NCBI GenBank assembly: GCA_013362385.1
Contig: JABFWC010000458.1
Coordinates: 1-9,547 of the forward strand
From: Pseudarthrobacter sp.
GTDB lineage: Bacteria; Actinomycetota; Actinomycetes; Actinomycetales; Micrococcaceae
DNA length: 9,547 bases
Direction: 5' to 3'
Under the pieces are notes generated by a model, which saw only the letters and a program-made list of their open reading frames with translations, searched no databases and was not told where the DNA came from. Made by a program: the position numbers and the translations under genes. Positions within the stretch are counted from its first letter, which is position 1. Each line of letters begins with the position of its first letter. Positions 1 to 7,807 of the stretch are shown here, piece by piece.

Positions 1-694
1 GGTCCGGGTAGAACGGCTCCAGCTGGGCGGTGGTCAGCATGCCCTTGTAGACGATGGTCCGGGAGGACAGCGACGGGAAGTAGACGCCGAACTTGTTCTG
101 GGCGCGCTTCCGGATCCGCCAGGCCCGGGAATCCAGTTCGTTGCGGTCCAGTTCCTCGCCCGTGGCGGAAGCCAGGAAGGGCTGGGAGAAGTACGGCATG
201 CAGGCACGGGCCATGGAACCGACTAGGTCGGCGACGACAGGCACCTCACGCCAGCCGAGGACCTTCAGGCCCTCATCGGCGGCCAGACCCTCGATGCCTG
301 CCTTCGCGGCGTCGGCTTCGCGCTGCTCGGCGGGAAGGAACGCGGTACCGGCCACGTACTGGCCGGGAGCGGGCAGCTCGAATTCGGTGACGGCGCGGAA
401 GAACTCGTCCGGGATCTGCATGAGGAGGCCAGCGCCGTCGCCGGTTCCTTCGTCTGCGCCCACGGCGCCGCGGTGCTCAAGGTTGCGCAGCGCGGTCAGT
501 GCGGCGTCGACGATGTCGTACCCGGGTTCGCCGCGCAGGGTGGCGATGATCGCCAGGCCGCAGGCGTCCTTCTCCTGCTCCGGGTTGTACAGCCCGGCAG
601 CCTCCGGCATAGCGGCGAAGCGCTTGAACGGCGACAGTGCAGTCTCAGGCTGATCCGGTTCGGACCAGCTGGGAGTGTGAAGAGTTTGGGTCAT
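1..694 (-). CDS. gltB: Glutamate synthase (NADPH) large subunit, N-terminal part; 3' end outside window
   Basis: The visible 231 codons are the start of the large subunit of glutamate synthase (GOGAT), which uses glutamine amide nitrogen and 2-oxoglutarate to make two glutamates in the cytoplasm. The fragment is the class II glutaminase domain. A propeptide of about 44 residues precedes Cys45, in the context DACGLAII, which by family knowledge becomes the catalytic N-terminal cysteine after processing. NLEHRG (71-76) and TGDGAG (84-89) are typical of the family. The frame stays open to the window edge and ends there in YPD, so roughly 1,300 further residues are expected outside. The ATG at 694 is chosen because purine-rich AAGGA (703-707) and AGGAGG (708-713) lie just upstream on the minus strand. 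It follows lgt on the same strand after a 264-nt gap, so it probably has its own promoter. gltD usually follows, but it is not visible here. Confidence 0.97.
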   Translation of the reverse strand, partial: MTQTLHTPSWSEPDQPETALSPFKRFAAMPEAAGLYNPEQEKDACGLAIIATLRGEPGYDIVDAALTALRNLEHRGAVGADEGTGDGAGLLMQIPDEFFRAVTEFELPAPGQYVAGTAFLPAEQREADAAKAGIEGLAADEGLKVLGWREVPVVADLVGSMARACMPYFSQPFLASATGEELDRNELDSRAWRIRKRAQNKFGVYFPSLSSRTIVYKGMLTTAQLEPFYPD

Positions 695-958
695 GGGAGA
701 CGTCCTTCCTCCTGATCGTGCGTATGGAAGGGACACCATTGGCCCCACTCGTCGGGCGCCGCTCACATTGGGCACAACAAAGTGTTACTTACTGGAAATT
801 GTAGGTCAGCGCAGCCTGCTGAACTAACGGTTACGCAGGCTCCTGCCCTGGGCAACACCGGTCAGCAGCTCTATGCCGTCCGGATGGTGCCCCATGCCAC
901 GACGTTGTGGTTTCGGGCCCTTCGAGCGGTGGCTCTGCTGCCCTGCGCGACCGGCTCC
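695..958 (-). promoter_or_regulatory. lgt-gltB intergenic region, presumed gltB promoter region
   Basis: This 264-nt gap has no convincing gene; the short frames crossing it show no family resemblance. The part nearest gltB (about 770-835) is noticeably poorer in G and C than its surroundings, as expected for a promoter. The minus strand there contains two GTAAC elements (complement of 830-834 and 784-788). I cannot place a confident -35/-10 pair. I also see no clear intrinsic terminator for lgt: candidate stems, such as the complement of 814-819 with 835-840, are short with a long loop and no U-run. The gltB ribosome binding site is at 703-713. Confidence 0.45.
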
Positions 959-2113
959 CTATCTGCCGGGGCCGGCCTCGGACGCGGTTCCTGTGGCCGT
1001 GCTGCCGGATGTTCCGGAAGCCGTTGCACCCGTTCCAGGCGTGGAGCCTGCAGGTGCTGCCTCGGCATTTTCCGTGGGGTCGGAAGCATGCCGGGAACCG
1101 CTTTGGTTATCAGGGAGATTACCACGCGAATCACTATCTGAGACAACGGGGTCCGGGGAGCGGACGTCATCATCGGTGCCGGAAACGGCGGGTGCGGCTG
1201 CCGGCTTCTCCGGTTCGTGCCCGGCCAGGTACACGGTGTCCGGCTCGGGGCGGCCCTTCAGGCCCAGGAGGATGAAGGCGGCAAGTGCTGCCAGGAACAC
1301 GAAGATGCTGGTCCAGACGTTGAGCCGGGTGGTGATGCCGAAGAGGCTGATATGTTCGGCATCGTCGATGCGCATCGCTTCGATCCACACGCGGCCGAGC
1401 GTGTAGTACATGGCGTAGAGCCAGAAGAGCCTGCCGCGGCGGAAATGGAAGCGCCGGTCCAGTGCGAGCAGGATCACGACGCCGGCCAGGTTCCACAGGG
1501 ATTCGTAGAGGAACGTGGGGTGGAACAGGGTGTCCGCGGGCATCCCCGCCGGGAAGTTGGCGTTGTTGGGGTCGATCTGCAGGCCCCAGGGCAGTGTGGT
1601 GGGAGCGCCGAATAGCTCCTGGTTGAACCAGTTGCCCCAGCGGCCCACGGCCTGCGCCAGCAGCAGCCCGGGGGCGGCGGCGTCGACGAAGGCGCTGAGC
1701 TTGACACCGCTGCGGCGGCAGCCGATCCAGGCCCCGACGGCGCCCAGCACGACGGCGCCCCAGATGCCCAGGCCGCCGCGTTGGATCTGCGGGATCAGCG
1801 AAAGGTCGCCGGTGCCGTCGAAGCCCGGTCCGAAGTAGGCGTCCGGCGAGGACACCACGTGGTACAGCCGGCCTCCGATGATGCCGAAGGGGATGGCCCA
1901 GATGACGATGTCCCAGACGCTTCCTTCAGGCGCCCCCCGCTTAGCCCAGCGGACGGAGGTCAGCCACAGGCCCAGGACAATCCCGGCCAGGATGCACAGC
2001 GCGTAGGCGTGGATCCGCAGGCTGCCCCACGGCAGGGGGATGTCGAAGCCGGACCAGCTTGGACTGGGGATGCTGGCCGGCACCAGGGCGGCCGCCTGAA
2101 GGAGGTTCTGCAT
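959..2113 (-). CDS. lgt: Prolipoprotein diacylglyceryl transferase
   Basis: This polytopic inner-membrane enzyme transfers diacylglycerol from phosphatidylglycerol to the lipobox cysteine of prolipoproteins, the first step of lipoprotein maturation. At 384 residues it is longer than the E. coli enzyme because of a hydrophilic C-terminal tail (about 288-384) rich in Ala, Ser, Thr, Gly, Asp and Pro. The core carries the Lgt signature GRWGNWFNQELFG (157-169); Arg158, Asn161 and Glu166 align with the conserved E. coli Arg143, Asn146 and Glu151. HPTFLYES (198-205) and GRVWIEAMR (240-248, Arg241 and Glu245) are the other conserved blocks. Hydrophobic helices include about 36-52, 66-82, 112-131, 206-218 and 265-286. 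The position of E. coli His103 appears to be Trp118 here (GGLGIWGA), which I recall as usual in actinobacteria. The ATG lies 3 nt after the trpA stop, with a GAAGGA-type site upstream, so co-transcription with the trp genes is likely. Confidence 0.98.
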   Translation of the reverse strand: MQNLLQAAALVPASIPSPSWSGFDIPLPWGSLRIHAYALCILAGIVLGLWLTSVRWAKRGAPEGSVWDIVIWAIPFGIIGGRLYHVVSSPDAYFGPGFDGTGDLSLIPQIQRGGLGIWGAVVLGAVGAWIGCRRSGVKLSAFVDAAAPGLLLAQAVGRWGNWFNQELFGAPTTLPWGLQIDPNNANFPAGMPADTLFHPTFLYESLWNLAGVVILLALDRRFHFRRGRLFWLYAMYYTLGRVWIEAMRIDDAEHISLFGITTRLNVWTSIFVFLAALAAFILLGLKGRPEPDTVYLAGHEPEKPAAAPAVSGTDDDVRSPDPVVSDSDSRGNLPDNQSGSRHASDPTENAEAAPAGSTPGTGATASGTSGSTATGTASEAGPGR

Positions 2114-2116
2114 GGG

Positions 2117-2944
2117 TTACGCCCCGTCCTTCGCGGGCCCGGCTTCCCGGGCCAGGCCGGTGCTGAGGTCCTTGGTGAGGGCAGCGACGGCGTCCACCCC
2201 GCCGTCGCGTACGGCTGCCACCAGCGCGGTGCCGACGATGACGCCTTCGGCGTAGGCGGCGATCTCACGGACCTGGTCCGCGTTGGAGACGCCGAGGCCG
2301 ACGCAGACGCGTTCGGCGCCGGCGGCGTGGGCAGCGGCCACGACGTCCTTGGCGGCCGAGCTGACGCTCGATCGGGCACCGGTGACGCCCATGATGGAGA
2401 CGGCGTATACGAAGCCGCGGCTCGCGTTGACGGTCCGCTGCATGCGCTCGGTGGTGGAGGACGGCGCAACCAGGAACACCCGGTCCAGGCCGTACTTGTC
2501 CGAGGCCGCCATCCATTCGGCGGCCTCGTCCGGGATGAGGTCGGGAGTGATGAGTCCCGCTCCCCCGGCGTCGGCAAGCCTGCGCGCGAACTCGTCCACG
2601 CCCATGCGGACCACCGGATTCCAGTAGGTCATGACCAGGACAGCGGCATCGGTCTTGCTGGTGATGCCGGCGACGACGTCGAACACCTGCCTGACGTGGA
2701 AGCCCTTGGCCAGCGCCTCGGTGGTGGCGGCCTGGATGACCTGGCCGTCCATCACGGGGTCCGAATAGGGGATGCCGATCTCGATCAGGTCGGCGCCGTT
2801 TTCGGCCAGGGCGATGCCTGCCGCGATGGTTTCCTCAACGCTCGGGTAGCCGGCCGGGAGGTAGCCGATCAGGGCTGCACGGCCCTGGGCCCGTGCCTTG
2901 TCGATGGCTGCCGCCGACTTGCTGGTCATTTGTGCGGTACTCAC
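2117..2944 (-). CDS. trpA: Tryptophan synthase alpha chain
   Basis: The alpha subunit cleaves indole-3-glycerol phosphate to indole and glyceraldehyde 3-phosphate; indole passes through a tunnel to TrpB in the cytoplasmic alpha2beta2 complex. The 275-residue length is normal. The family signature [14 protein letters not shown] (54-67) is intact, with Glu55 and Asp66 matching catalytic Glu49 and Asp60 of the enteric enzyme at the same spacing. Later blocks [27 protein letters not shown] and [11 protein letters not shown] match the TIM-barrel phosphate-binding loops. I chose the GTG start at 2944 because it overlaps the trpB stop as GTGA and has a purine-rich GAGGGGGAG site a few bases upstream. 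A less likely ATG is five codons inside. The overlap suggests translational coupling, which would favour equal subunit amounts. Confidence 0.97.
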   Translation of the reverse strand: MSTAQMTSKSAAAIDKARAQGRAALIGYLPAGYPSVEETIAAGIALAENGADLIEIGIPYSDPVMDGQVIQAATTEALAKGFHVRQVFDVVAGITSKTDAAVLVMTYWNPVVRMGVDEFARRLADAGGAGLITPDLIPDEAAEWMAASDKYGLDRVFLVAPSSTTERMQRTVNASRGFVYAVSIMGVTGARSSVSSAAKDVVAAAHAAGAERVCVGLGVSNADQVREIAAYAEGVIVGTALVAAVRDGGVDAVAALTKDLSTGLAREAGPAKDGA

Positions 2945-4260
2945 AGCTGCTCCCCCTCTTTGCCGATTTCCGATTCCGCGGAATCCTTGTCCAACAGGTC
3001 GAACCATTCCGCGGCGGTGGCGACATCCTTGTCGCCGCGGCCGGAGAGGTTGACGATGACGATCTTCTCCGAAGCCGATGCGGGGTCCTCTGCGGCGAGC
3101 CGCTGGCCCACCTTGATGGCCCCTGCCAGTGCGTGCGAGGACTCGATCGCGGGGATGATGCCCTCGGTCCGGCACAGCAGCCGGAACGCGTCCATGGCCT
3201 CGCTGTCGGTGATCGGCTCGTAGCTGACCCGCCCGATGTCGGACAGGTAGGAGTGCTCGGGACCGACGCCGGGGTAGTCCAGGCCTGCGGAGATGGAGTG
3301 CGACTCGATGGTCTGCCCGTCGTCGTCCTGCATCAGGTAGGAACGTGCGCCGTGCAGGACACCGGGCTTGCCGAGCGTGATGGTGGCTGCGTGGCGGCCG
3401 GTTTCCACGCCGTCGCCGCCTGCTTCGAAGCCGTAGATCCTGACGGAGGGGTCGTCCAGGAAGCCGTGGAAGATGCCGATGGCGTTGGAGCCGCCGCCGA
3501 TGCAGGCGCAGACGGCGTCCGGCAGGCGCCCTTCCTGCTCCAGGATCTGGGCGCGGGCTTCGTCGCCAATGACCTCGTGGAAGTAGCGGACCATGGCCGG
3601 GAACGGGTGCGCTCCGGCGGCGGTGCCGAGCAGATAGTGGGTGTTCTCGACGTTCGCCACCCAGTCACGCAGGGCCTCGTTGATGGCGTCCTTGAGGGTC
3701 TGCGACCCGCTGGTGACGGGGATGACCTTCGCGCCCAGCAGTTCCATCCGGGCGACGTTCAGCGCCTGGCGCCGGCAGTCTTCGGCGCCCATGTAGACGA
3801 CGCATTCCAGGCCCATCAGGGCTGCCGCGGTGGCGCTGGCCACGCCGTGCTGTCCGGCCCCGGTTTCGGCGATGACGCGGGTCTTGCCCATGCGCTTGGC
3901 GAGCAGCGCCTGGCCCAGGACGTTGTTGATCTTGTGGGACCCGGTGTGGTTGAGGTCCTCGCGCTTGAGGAACACACGGACGCCGCCGGCGTGCTGGGAG
4001 AAGCGCTTGGCTTCGGTCAGCAGGGAGGGCCGGCCCGAGTAGTTCTTGTTCAGGTCGTCGATCCGGGCGCGGAACTCGGGATCGTCCTTGGCCTTGTTGA
4101 AGGTTTCCTCCAGCTCGTCCAGGGCGGCGATCAGGGATTCGGGCATCCAGCGCCCGCCGTAGCTGCCGAAGTACGGCCCGGGGGCGTGGCGGAGGGAACC
4201 CCCCTGCAGGAAGGCTTCCGTGGTGTTGTTGTCAGCGTTTCCTGAGGGTGCGTCGGCCAT
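2941..4260 (-). CDS. trpB: Tryptophan synthase beta chain
   Basis: This PLP enzyme condenses indole with L-serine to give tryptophan. From the chosen ATG it is 439 residues. The PLP lysine is Lys110 in HTGSHKINN. Glu132 in AETGAGQHG corresponds to the enteric catalytic Glu109, GGGSN (255-259) is the cofactor phosphate loop, Asp328 lies in [12 protein letters not shown], and Ser406 precedes GRGDKD near the C-terminus. Spacings between these residues match the Salmonella enzyme, so it should be active. The N-terminal segment of about 20 residues is longer than in enterics. A TTG start at 4290 is possible, but the ATG at 4260 has an AGGA site about 8 nt upstream and is preferred. A 79-nt spacer with a hairpin separates it from trpC. 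Its stop overlaps the trpA start. Confidence 0.98.
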   Translation of the reverse strand: MADAPSGNADNNTTEAFLQGGSLRHAPGPYFGSYGGRWMPESLIAALDELEETFNKAKDDPEFRARIDDLNKNYSGRPSLLTEAKRFSQHAGGVRVFLKREDLNHTGSHKINNVLGQALLAKRMGKTRVIAETGAGQHGVASATAAALMGLECVVYMGAEDCRRQALNVARMELLGAKVIPVTSGSQTLKDAINEALRDWVANVENTHYLLGTAAGAHPFPAMVRYFHEVIGDEARAQILEQEGRLPDAVCACIGGGSNAIGIFHGFLDDPSVRIYGFEAGGDGVETGRHAATITLGKPGVLHGARSYLMQDDDGQTIESHSISAGLDYPGVGPEHSYLSDIGRVSYEPITDSEAMDAFRLLCRTEGIIPAIESSHALAGAIKVGQRLAAEDPASASEKIVIVNLSGRGDKDVATAAEWFDLLDKDSAESEIGKEGEQL

Positions 4261-4299
4261 CAGTCCATCCTGTTCAAAGTAAGGGGTCAAAAGTGTGCA

Positions 4300-4317
4300 G
4301 TCCGGCGGGCGCCGGAC
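4300..4317 (-). other. Perfect hairpin in trpC-trpB spacer
   Basis: A 7-bp perfect inverted repeat, GTCCGGC with GCCGGAC, has a 4-nt GCCC loop when read on the minus strand. It sits in the 79-nt gap after trpC and 40 nt before the trpB ATG. The sequence beyond it, TGCACACTTTTGA, has only a short T-run after seven mixed bases, so it is not a standard intrinsic terminator. It could be a leaky terminator, an RNA-processing or stability element, or chance in GC-rich DNA. Confidence 0.4.
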
Positions 4318-4339
4318 GGGTTTCCCGCGCTGTGGAGCC

Positions 4340-5161
4340 TCAGCCGCGGGCGGCGATGGCGGCGGCGCCTGCCGCAGTGAATTCGGCGATCCGTTCCCGC
4401 GGGGTCGCGTGGCTCACCAGGGCTTCGCCCACCAGTATGGCGTTGGCGCCGCTGGCGGCGTAGTGCGTGACGTCGTCAGCGTCGCGGACGCCGGATTCGG
4501 CGACCACGAGGGACCCGGCGGGAATCCGTCCCGCCAGTGCGGCAAAGAGTGAACGGTCGACGTCGAGCGTCTTCAGGTTCCGCACGTTGACGCCGATGAT
4601 GCGCGCCTGGGCGGCCGCGGCCCGGTCGATTTCCTCTTCCGTGTGCGTCTCCACGAGCACGTTCATCCCAAGTTCCCGGCTGAGTGCCGAAAACTCGCTA
4701 AGCTGCGCGTCCGAGAGTGCCGCGACGATCAGCAGGATGAGGTCCGCGCCGTGGGCGCGGGCTTCCCAAATCTGGTAATCGTCCAGGGTGAAGTCCTTGC
4801 GCAGCAGCGGAACGTCGACGGCGGCACGCACCGCGTCGAGGTCGGCGAGCGAGCCCTTGAAGCGGCGCTCTTCGGTGAGGACGCTGATGACGGCGGCTCC
4901 GCCGTCGGCGTACTGCCGGGCGAGTGAGGCGGGGTCGCCGATGCTGGCCAGGTCGCCCTTGGAGGGGCTGCGGCGCTTGATTTCGGCGATGACTTTCAGC
5001 TGTTCCCGGGTTGCGGAGGTACCGCCGAGCGCAGCCCAGGCGTCGCGCGCAGGTGCAGCCGCCTGGACCCGGTCCTTCAGCTCAGCCAGCGAAACGAGCC
5101 GCTTCCTGCCCTCCAGATCCTCCCTGACACCGGCATTGATGTCGTCGAGAACAGTCGCCAT
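4340..5161 (-). CDS. trpC: Indole-3-glycerol-phosphate synthase
   Basis: This cytoplasmic TIM-barrel enzyme converts CdRP (carboxyphenylaminodeoxyribulose phosphate) to indole-3-glycerol phosphate, the substrate of TrpA. It is a monofunctional protein of 273 residues, without the TrpF domain fused in enterics. The signature [15 protein letters not shown] (57-71) supplies Glu60 and Lys62. Lys122 in LLRKDF is the general-acid lysine, and Glu171 (VETHTEEE), Asn192 (GVNVRNL) and Glu222-Ser223 (AESGV) complete the active site. All residues expected for catalysis are present. Its ATG shares one base with the stop of the upstream small membrane protein (TGATG), and no strong separate ribosome binding site is seen, so translation is probably coupled to that gene. 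The protein ends in an Ala-rich helix. Confidence 0.98.
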   Translation of the reverse strand: MATVLDDINAGVREDLEGRKRLVSLAELKDRVQAAAPARDAWAALGGTSATREQLKVIAEIKRRSPSKGDLASIGDPASLARQYADGGAAVISVLTEERRFKGSLADLDAVRAAVDVPLLRKDFTLDDYQIWEARAHGADLILLIVAALSDAQLSEFSALSRELGMNVLVETHTEEEIDRAAAAQARIIGVNVRNLKTLDVDRSLFAALAGRIPAGSLVVAESGVRDADDVTHYAASGANAILVGEALVSHATPRERIAEFTAAGAAAIAARG

Positions 5162-5448
5162 CAGTGGCCGGAGTTCTTCAGCTTGCTGCCTTCGACGCCG
5201 TAGCCTGCCTTGCGCATGACATAACCGAGGATCAGGCCGATGACCATCACCACGGCGCCACCGATGAAGATGGGGGTGCTGGCGATGACGAAGGCGATGG
5301 CTGCGATGAGTGCGCCTACGAGCATGACAATGACGCAGGTCCAGGCGGCCGGGCTGTTGCCGTGGCCCAGTTCCTGGCTGTGGTCGATGGCGCCGGGGGC
5401 AACCGTGCGGGTGCCGGACTTGGAAACGGACGCAGGTGCTTTGCTCAT
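5161..5448 (-). CDS. HGxxPAAW-motif small membrane protein (DUF6704 type)
   Basis: This 95-residue protein of unknown function carries the family hallmark HGNSPAAW (29-36). A hydrophilic N-terminal stretch of about 28 residues, rich in Ser, Thr and Ala, precedes it. The motif runs straight into a first membrane helix (about 36-57). A short turn leads to a second helix (about 60-78) and then a basic tail, RKAGYGVEGSKLKNSGH. It resembles the actinobacterial HGxxPAAW family, which I recall as commonly sitting next to trp genes. The ATG at 5448 has a clear GAGGAG site (complement of 5455-5460). The stop overlaps the trpC start by one base. The gene follows a 105-nt gap, so it may begin a sub-transcript with trpC, trpB and trpA. 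Its biochemical role is unknown; placement suggests a link to tryptophan metabolism or only to expression of the cluster. Confidence 0.9.
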   Translation of the reverse strand: MSKAPASVSKSGTRTVAPGAIDHSQELGHGNSPAAWTCVIVMLVGALIAAIAFVIASTPIFIGGAVVMVIGLILGYVMRKAGYGVEGSKLKNSGH

Positions 5449-5553
5449 GGAAAATCTCCTCAGGATGGATACTGCTTACATTCTGCCATTTTTTGGGCGC
5501 CGTCCGCGTACCGCGGGCCGCCGCCCGGACCGACGAAAGGCGTCCTGCCCGGC
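5449..5553 (-). promoter_or_regulatory. Spacer upstream of HGxxPAAW gene, possible internal promoter
   Basis: This 105-nt gap interrupts otherwise tightly packed genes. The half nearest the HGxxPAAW start (about 5461-5496) is AT-rich on the minus strand, with AAAAAATGGCAGAATG followed by a CAGTAT element that could serve as a weak -10. The other half is very GC-rich and contains a short hairpin (5502-5518). The A-run lies downstream of the hairpin on the transcribed strand, so it is not a terminator. An internal promoter for the HGxxPAAW-trpCBA-lgt part is plausible but not proven by sequence. Confidence 0.3.
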
Positions 5554-6198
5554 TTAGGTGGGGTCGTCGCCGCGGGACAACCGGTCCCAGCTGTCGATTT
5601 CGTCGACCGGGCCGGTGGGTGCGGCGGCCCCTGCGGTTCCCGGAGCGTCATATTTGGTGCGCGTGCGCCAGTACCGGGATGCGGGCAGGATCAGCAGGGC
5701 GGCAAGGGCCAGCAGGCAGCCGGCGACGACGGCGAGCACCGGAAAGGCGGTCACGTCCACCTGCGCCTGGCTTCCCGAGATGCCCGTGGCGGCAGCGATG
5801 GATCCCTGCGCCGCCGTCAACGGGTCGGCCAGGACGGTTGCGGCGGCGGTGGCGACGCCGGCGGCGGCGAGCACGATGATCGCCGTGATGATCCAGCGCG
5901 CGATACGGCCGGCAATGGCCGCGGCGAGGCCGCCGGCGAGGGCCACCAGCGCGAGTGCCGTGACGGTGGTGGCGGCCTTGCTGCCCTGCACCTGAAGCGC
6001 GTTCCGTGCGGCGGCGCCCTGGCCCACCTGGTCCGGGTCCAGCGCGACGGTGAGCCAGGTCTGCGTGGTGGTGCCGAATGCGGCCAGGGCCAGCAGGGCG
6101 ATCAGCAGCACCAGGGTGGACTTCCGCGCCCAGAACGGCGCGGCGCCGGGCTTCCTGGACTTGCCCGCCTGACCGGCCTCAAGTCCGGCGCCGGGCAT
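5554..6198 (-). CDS. Tryptophan biosynthesis-associated membrane protein (Trp_oprn_chp family)
   Basis: This 214-residue protein has four predicted membrane helices (about 27-42, 77-97, 101-122 and 150-171). The short loop after helix 1 contains GTTTQTW, and the cytoplasm-like C-terminal tail ends in WDRLSRGDDPT. Both the topology and the WDxLSRGxDPT ending fit the actinobacterial Trp-operon conserved hypothetical family (TIGR02234/PF09534). That family is defined by its place in trp operons and has no established biochemical function as far as I know. The ATG at 6198 overlaps the trpE stop by one base (TGATG) and has a GGAG site inside the trpE 3' end, so translation is likely coupled to trpE. 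A role in tryptophan or precursor transport, or in anchoring the pathway at the membrane, is only inference. The composition is highly Ala-rich. Confidence 0.93.
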   Translation of the reverse strand: MPGAGLEAGQAGKSRKPGAAPFWARKSTLVLLIALLALAAFGTTTQTWLTVALDPDQVGQGAAARNALQVQGSKAATTVTALALVALAGGLAAAIAGRIARWIITAIIVLAAAGVATAAATVLADPLTAAQGSIAAATGISGSQAQVDVTAFPVLAVVAGCLLALAALLILPASRYWRTRTKYDAPGTAGAAAPTGPVDEIDSWDRLSRGDDPT

Positions 6199-7760
6199 CA
6201 GGACTCCGTCCCGCCGGGCAGGGACTCGGCGGAGATGTTGTGCAGCGATCCTGCAGTGTGGACCGCGCGCAGCGGGGCGGCCGCCTTGTTGACTGTCTCG
6301 AGGGCCTCGGTCGGATTGACGGAGTCGGCCACGATGCCGCCGCCGGCCTGGACGTACGCCCGGCCCTCGCGGATCAGCGCAGAGCGGATGGCGATGGCCA
6401 TGTCCATGTCTCCGGCGAAGTCGAGATACCCCACCACACCGCCGTAGATGCCCCGGCGGTGCGGTTCCAGTTCGTCCAGCAGCCGCAGGGCGCGGGGCTT
6501 GGGGGCGCCGGACAGCGTGCCGGCCGGGAAGGTGGCTTTGAGGACGTTGTACGCTTTCGCATCCGGAGCCAGCCGGCCGACGACGGTGGAGACCAGGTGC
6601 ATGATGTGGCTGAAGCGCTCCACTTCCATGAACTGGGTGACGTCGACGGTGCCGGCAACGCAGACCTTGGAGAGGTCGTTCCGGGACAGGTCCACCAGCA
6701 TCAGGTGCTCGGCGCGTTCCTTCTGGTCCGCCAGGAGTTCCTCGGCCAGGGCCTTGTCAGCTTCGACAGTCCTGCCCCGCGGGCGGGAGCCGGCGATGGG
6801 GTGGGTGATGACTTCCTCCCCGGTGACCGTCACCAGGGCCTCGGGCGAGGACCCGACGATGGAGTACTCCCGGCCCTCGGCGTCGGCAAGGCTGAAGATG
6901 TACATGTAGGGGCTGGGGTTGGTGTTCCGCAGGACCCGGTACACGTCCAGGGCGGAGGCCCGGCATTCCATTTCGAAGCGGCGCGAGATCACCACCTGGA
7001 AGACCTCGCCGTCCACGATGGCTTCCTTGCCCCGGTCCAGGGCGGCCAGGTACTCGGCCTCGTCCCAGCGTTCCTGGACGCTGGAGGCGAAGTCCAGCGC
7101 TGCGGGGGCCAGGACGGAGACGGGCTGCACCACGGGCGCGCTGATCTTCGCCAGGAGCGCCTTGACCCGGGCCACGGCGTCGTGCCACGCCTCGTCGACC
7201 CGCTCGGAGCTGTTGTCGAAGTTGATCGCGTTGGCGATCAGCAGCACGGTGCCGTCGACGTTGTCGTGCACGGCCATGTCGGTGACGAGGTTGAGCGCCA
7301 TCTCGGGCAGCTGCAGGTCATCTTCCGGCGGGCTCACCAGCCGCTCCCAGTGCCGCACGGTTTCCCAGCCGAGGAAGCCCACCAGGCCCGAGGTGAAGGG
7401 CGGCAGCCCGTCGAAACGGTCGGTGCGCAGCGCCTCGATGGTGTCGCGGATGGCGTCCACGGGGCTGCCGTCCACCGGCACCCCGGCCGGGGGCTCGCCC
7501 AGCCAGTGCGCCTGGCCGTCCTTGGTGGTCAGCGTGGCGCGCGACCGGGCGCCGATGAAGGAGTAGCGGGACCAGGCCCCGCCCACGGCGGCCGATTCCA
7601 TCAGGAAGGTCCCGGGCTGGCCCTGGGCCAGCTTGCGGTACAGGCCGATGGGGGTTTCGGCGTCGGCAAGCACCTTGAGCCGGACCGGGATGACACGGCT
7701 GTGGCCGGCAAGTTCCCGGAACTCCTCAAGGGTCGGGCTGATGGTTCCAAGGTCCTGCAT
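6198..7760 (-). CDS. trpE: Anthranilate synthase component I
   Basis: TrpE converts chorismate to anthranilate using ammonia delivered by a separate glutaminase subunit (TrpG), which is not fused here. The 520-residue length is typical. The N-terminal regulatory domain has FLMES (52-56), corresponding to the LLES element where tryptophan binds for feedback inhibition, and NPSPYMY (281-287) is the second part of that site. The chorismate-binding domain holds PIAGSRPRGR (321-330), EHLMLVDLSRNDL (351-363), FPAGTLSGAPKP (411-422), GIYGGVVGY (437-445) and QAGGGIVADS (471-480). These features fit TrpE better than PabB or a salicylate synthase. I chose the ATG at 7760 because family homology begins there and no ATG, GTG or TTG occurs in the 113 nt upstream. 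Its ribosome binding site is only a weak AGGCGGA about 11 nt away. Feedback inhibition is expected from the motifs, and the leader may add RNA-level control. Confidence 0.98.
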   Translation of the reverse strand: MQDLGTISPTLEEFRELAGHSRVIPVRLKVLADAETPIGLYRKLAQGQPGTFLMESAAVGGAWSRYSFIGARSRATLTTKDGQAHWLGEPPAGVPVDGSPVDAIRDTIEALRTDRFDGLPPFTSGLVGFLGWETVRHWERLVSPPEDDLQLPEMALNLVTDMAVHDNVDGTVLLIANAINFDNSSERVDEAWHDAVARVKALLAKISAPVVQPVSVLAPAALDFASSVQERWDEAEYLAALDRGKEAIVDGEVFQVVISRRFEMECRASALDVYRVLRNTNPSPYMYIFSLADAEGREYSIVGSSPEALVTVTGEEVITHPIAGSRPRGRTVEADKALAEELLADQKERAEHLMLVDLSRNDLSKVCVAGTVDVTQFMEVERFSHIMHLVSTVVGRLAPDAKAYNVLKATFPAGTLSGAPKPRALRLLDELEPHRRGIYGGVVGYLDFAGDMDMAIAIRSALIREGRAYVQAGGGIVADSVNPTEALETVNKAAAPLRAVHTAGSLHNISAESLPGGTES

Positions 7761-7786
7761 GGCTTTGCTGATCCGCCTGTTCTTCG

Positions 7787-7807
7787 AAAAGGGCCGGCCC
7801 CGCCGGC
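7787..7807 (-). terminator. Candidate intrinsic terminator/attenuator before trpE
   Basis: On the minus strand, GCCGGC, a GGG loop and GCCGGC form a perfect 6-bp stem, followed by CC and TTTT and then CGAAGA. It resembles a weak intrinsic terminator ending 26 nt before the trpE start codon. The U-run is only four long and displaced by two bases, so termination would be partial at best. It may instead be a pause or stability element. Confidence 0.35.

Noticed and set aside
782..1173. Small genes in the lgt-gltB gap and lgt tail
   Set aside because: The candidate frames overlap the lgt 3' end, lack ribosome sites and show no recognisable protein family.
1781..3223. A 480-codon plus-strand open frame across lgt, trpA and trpB
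   Set aside because: It spans three well-supported minus-strand genes and has the Gly/Asp/Val-rich composition of a shadow frame.
2893..4245. A 450-codon open frame on the plus strand antisense to trpB
   Set aside because: It lies opposite a complete TrpB with every catalytic residue. Long antisense frames are expected in such GC-rich genes, and its product is Gly/Val/Asp-rich without recognisable domains.
4261..4290. TTG start for trpB at 4290, adding ten residues
   Set aside because: The ATG at 4260 has a well-placed AGGA, and the extra residues have no family resemblance, so the shorter form is preferred.
5502..5530. Intrinsic terminator between the two membrane protein genes
   Set aside because: The GC-rich stem is short, and on the transcribed minus strand it is followed by an A-run rather than a U-run.
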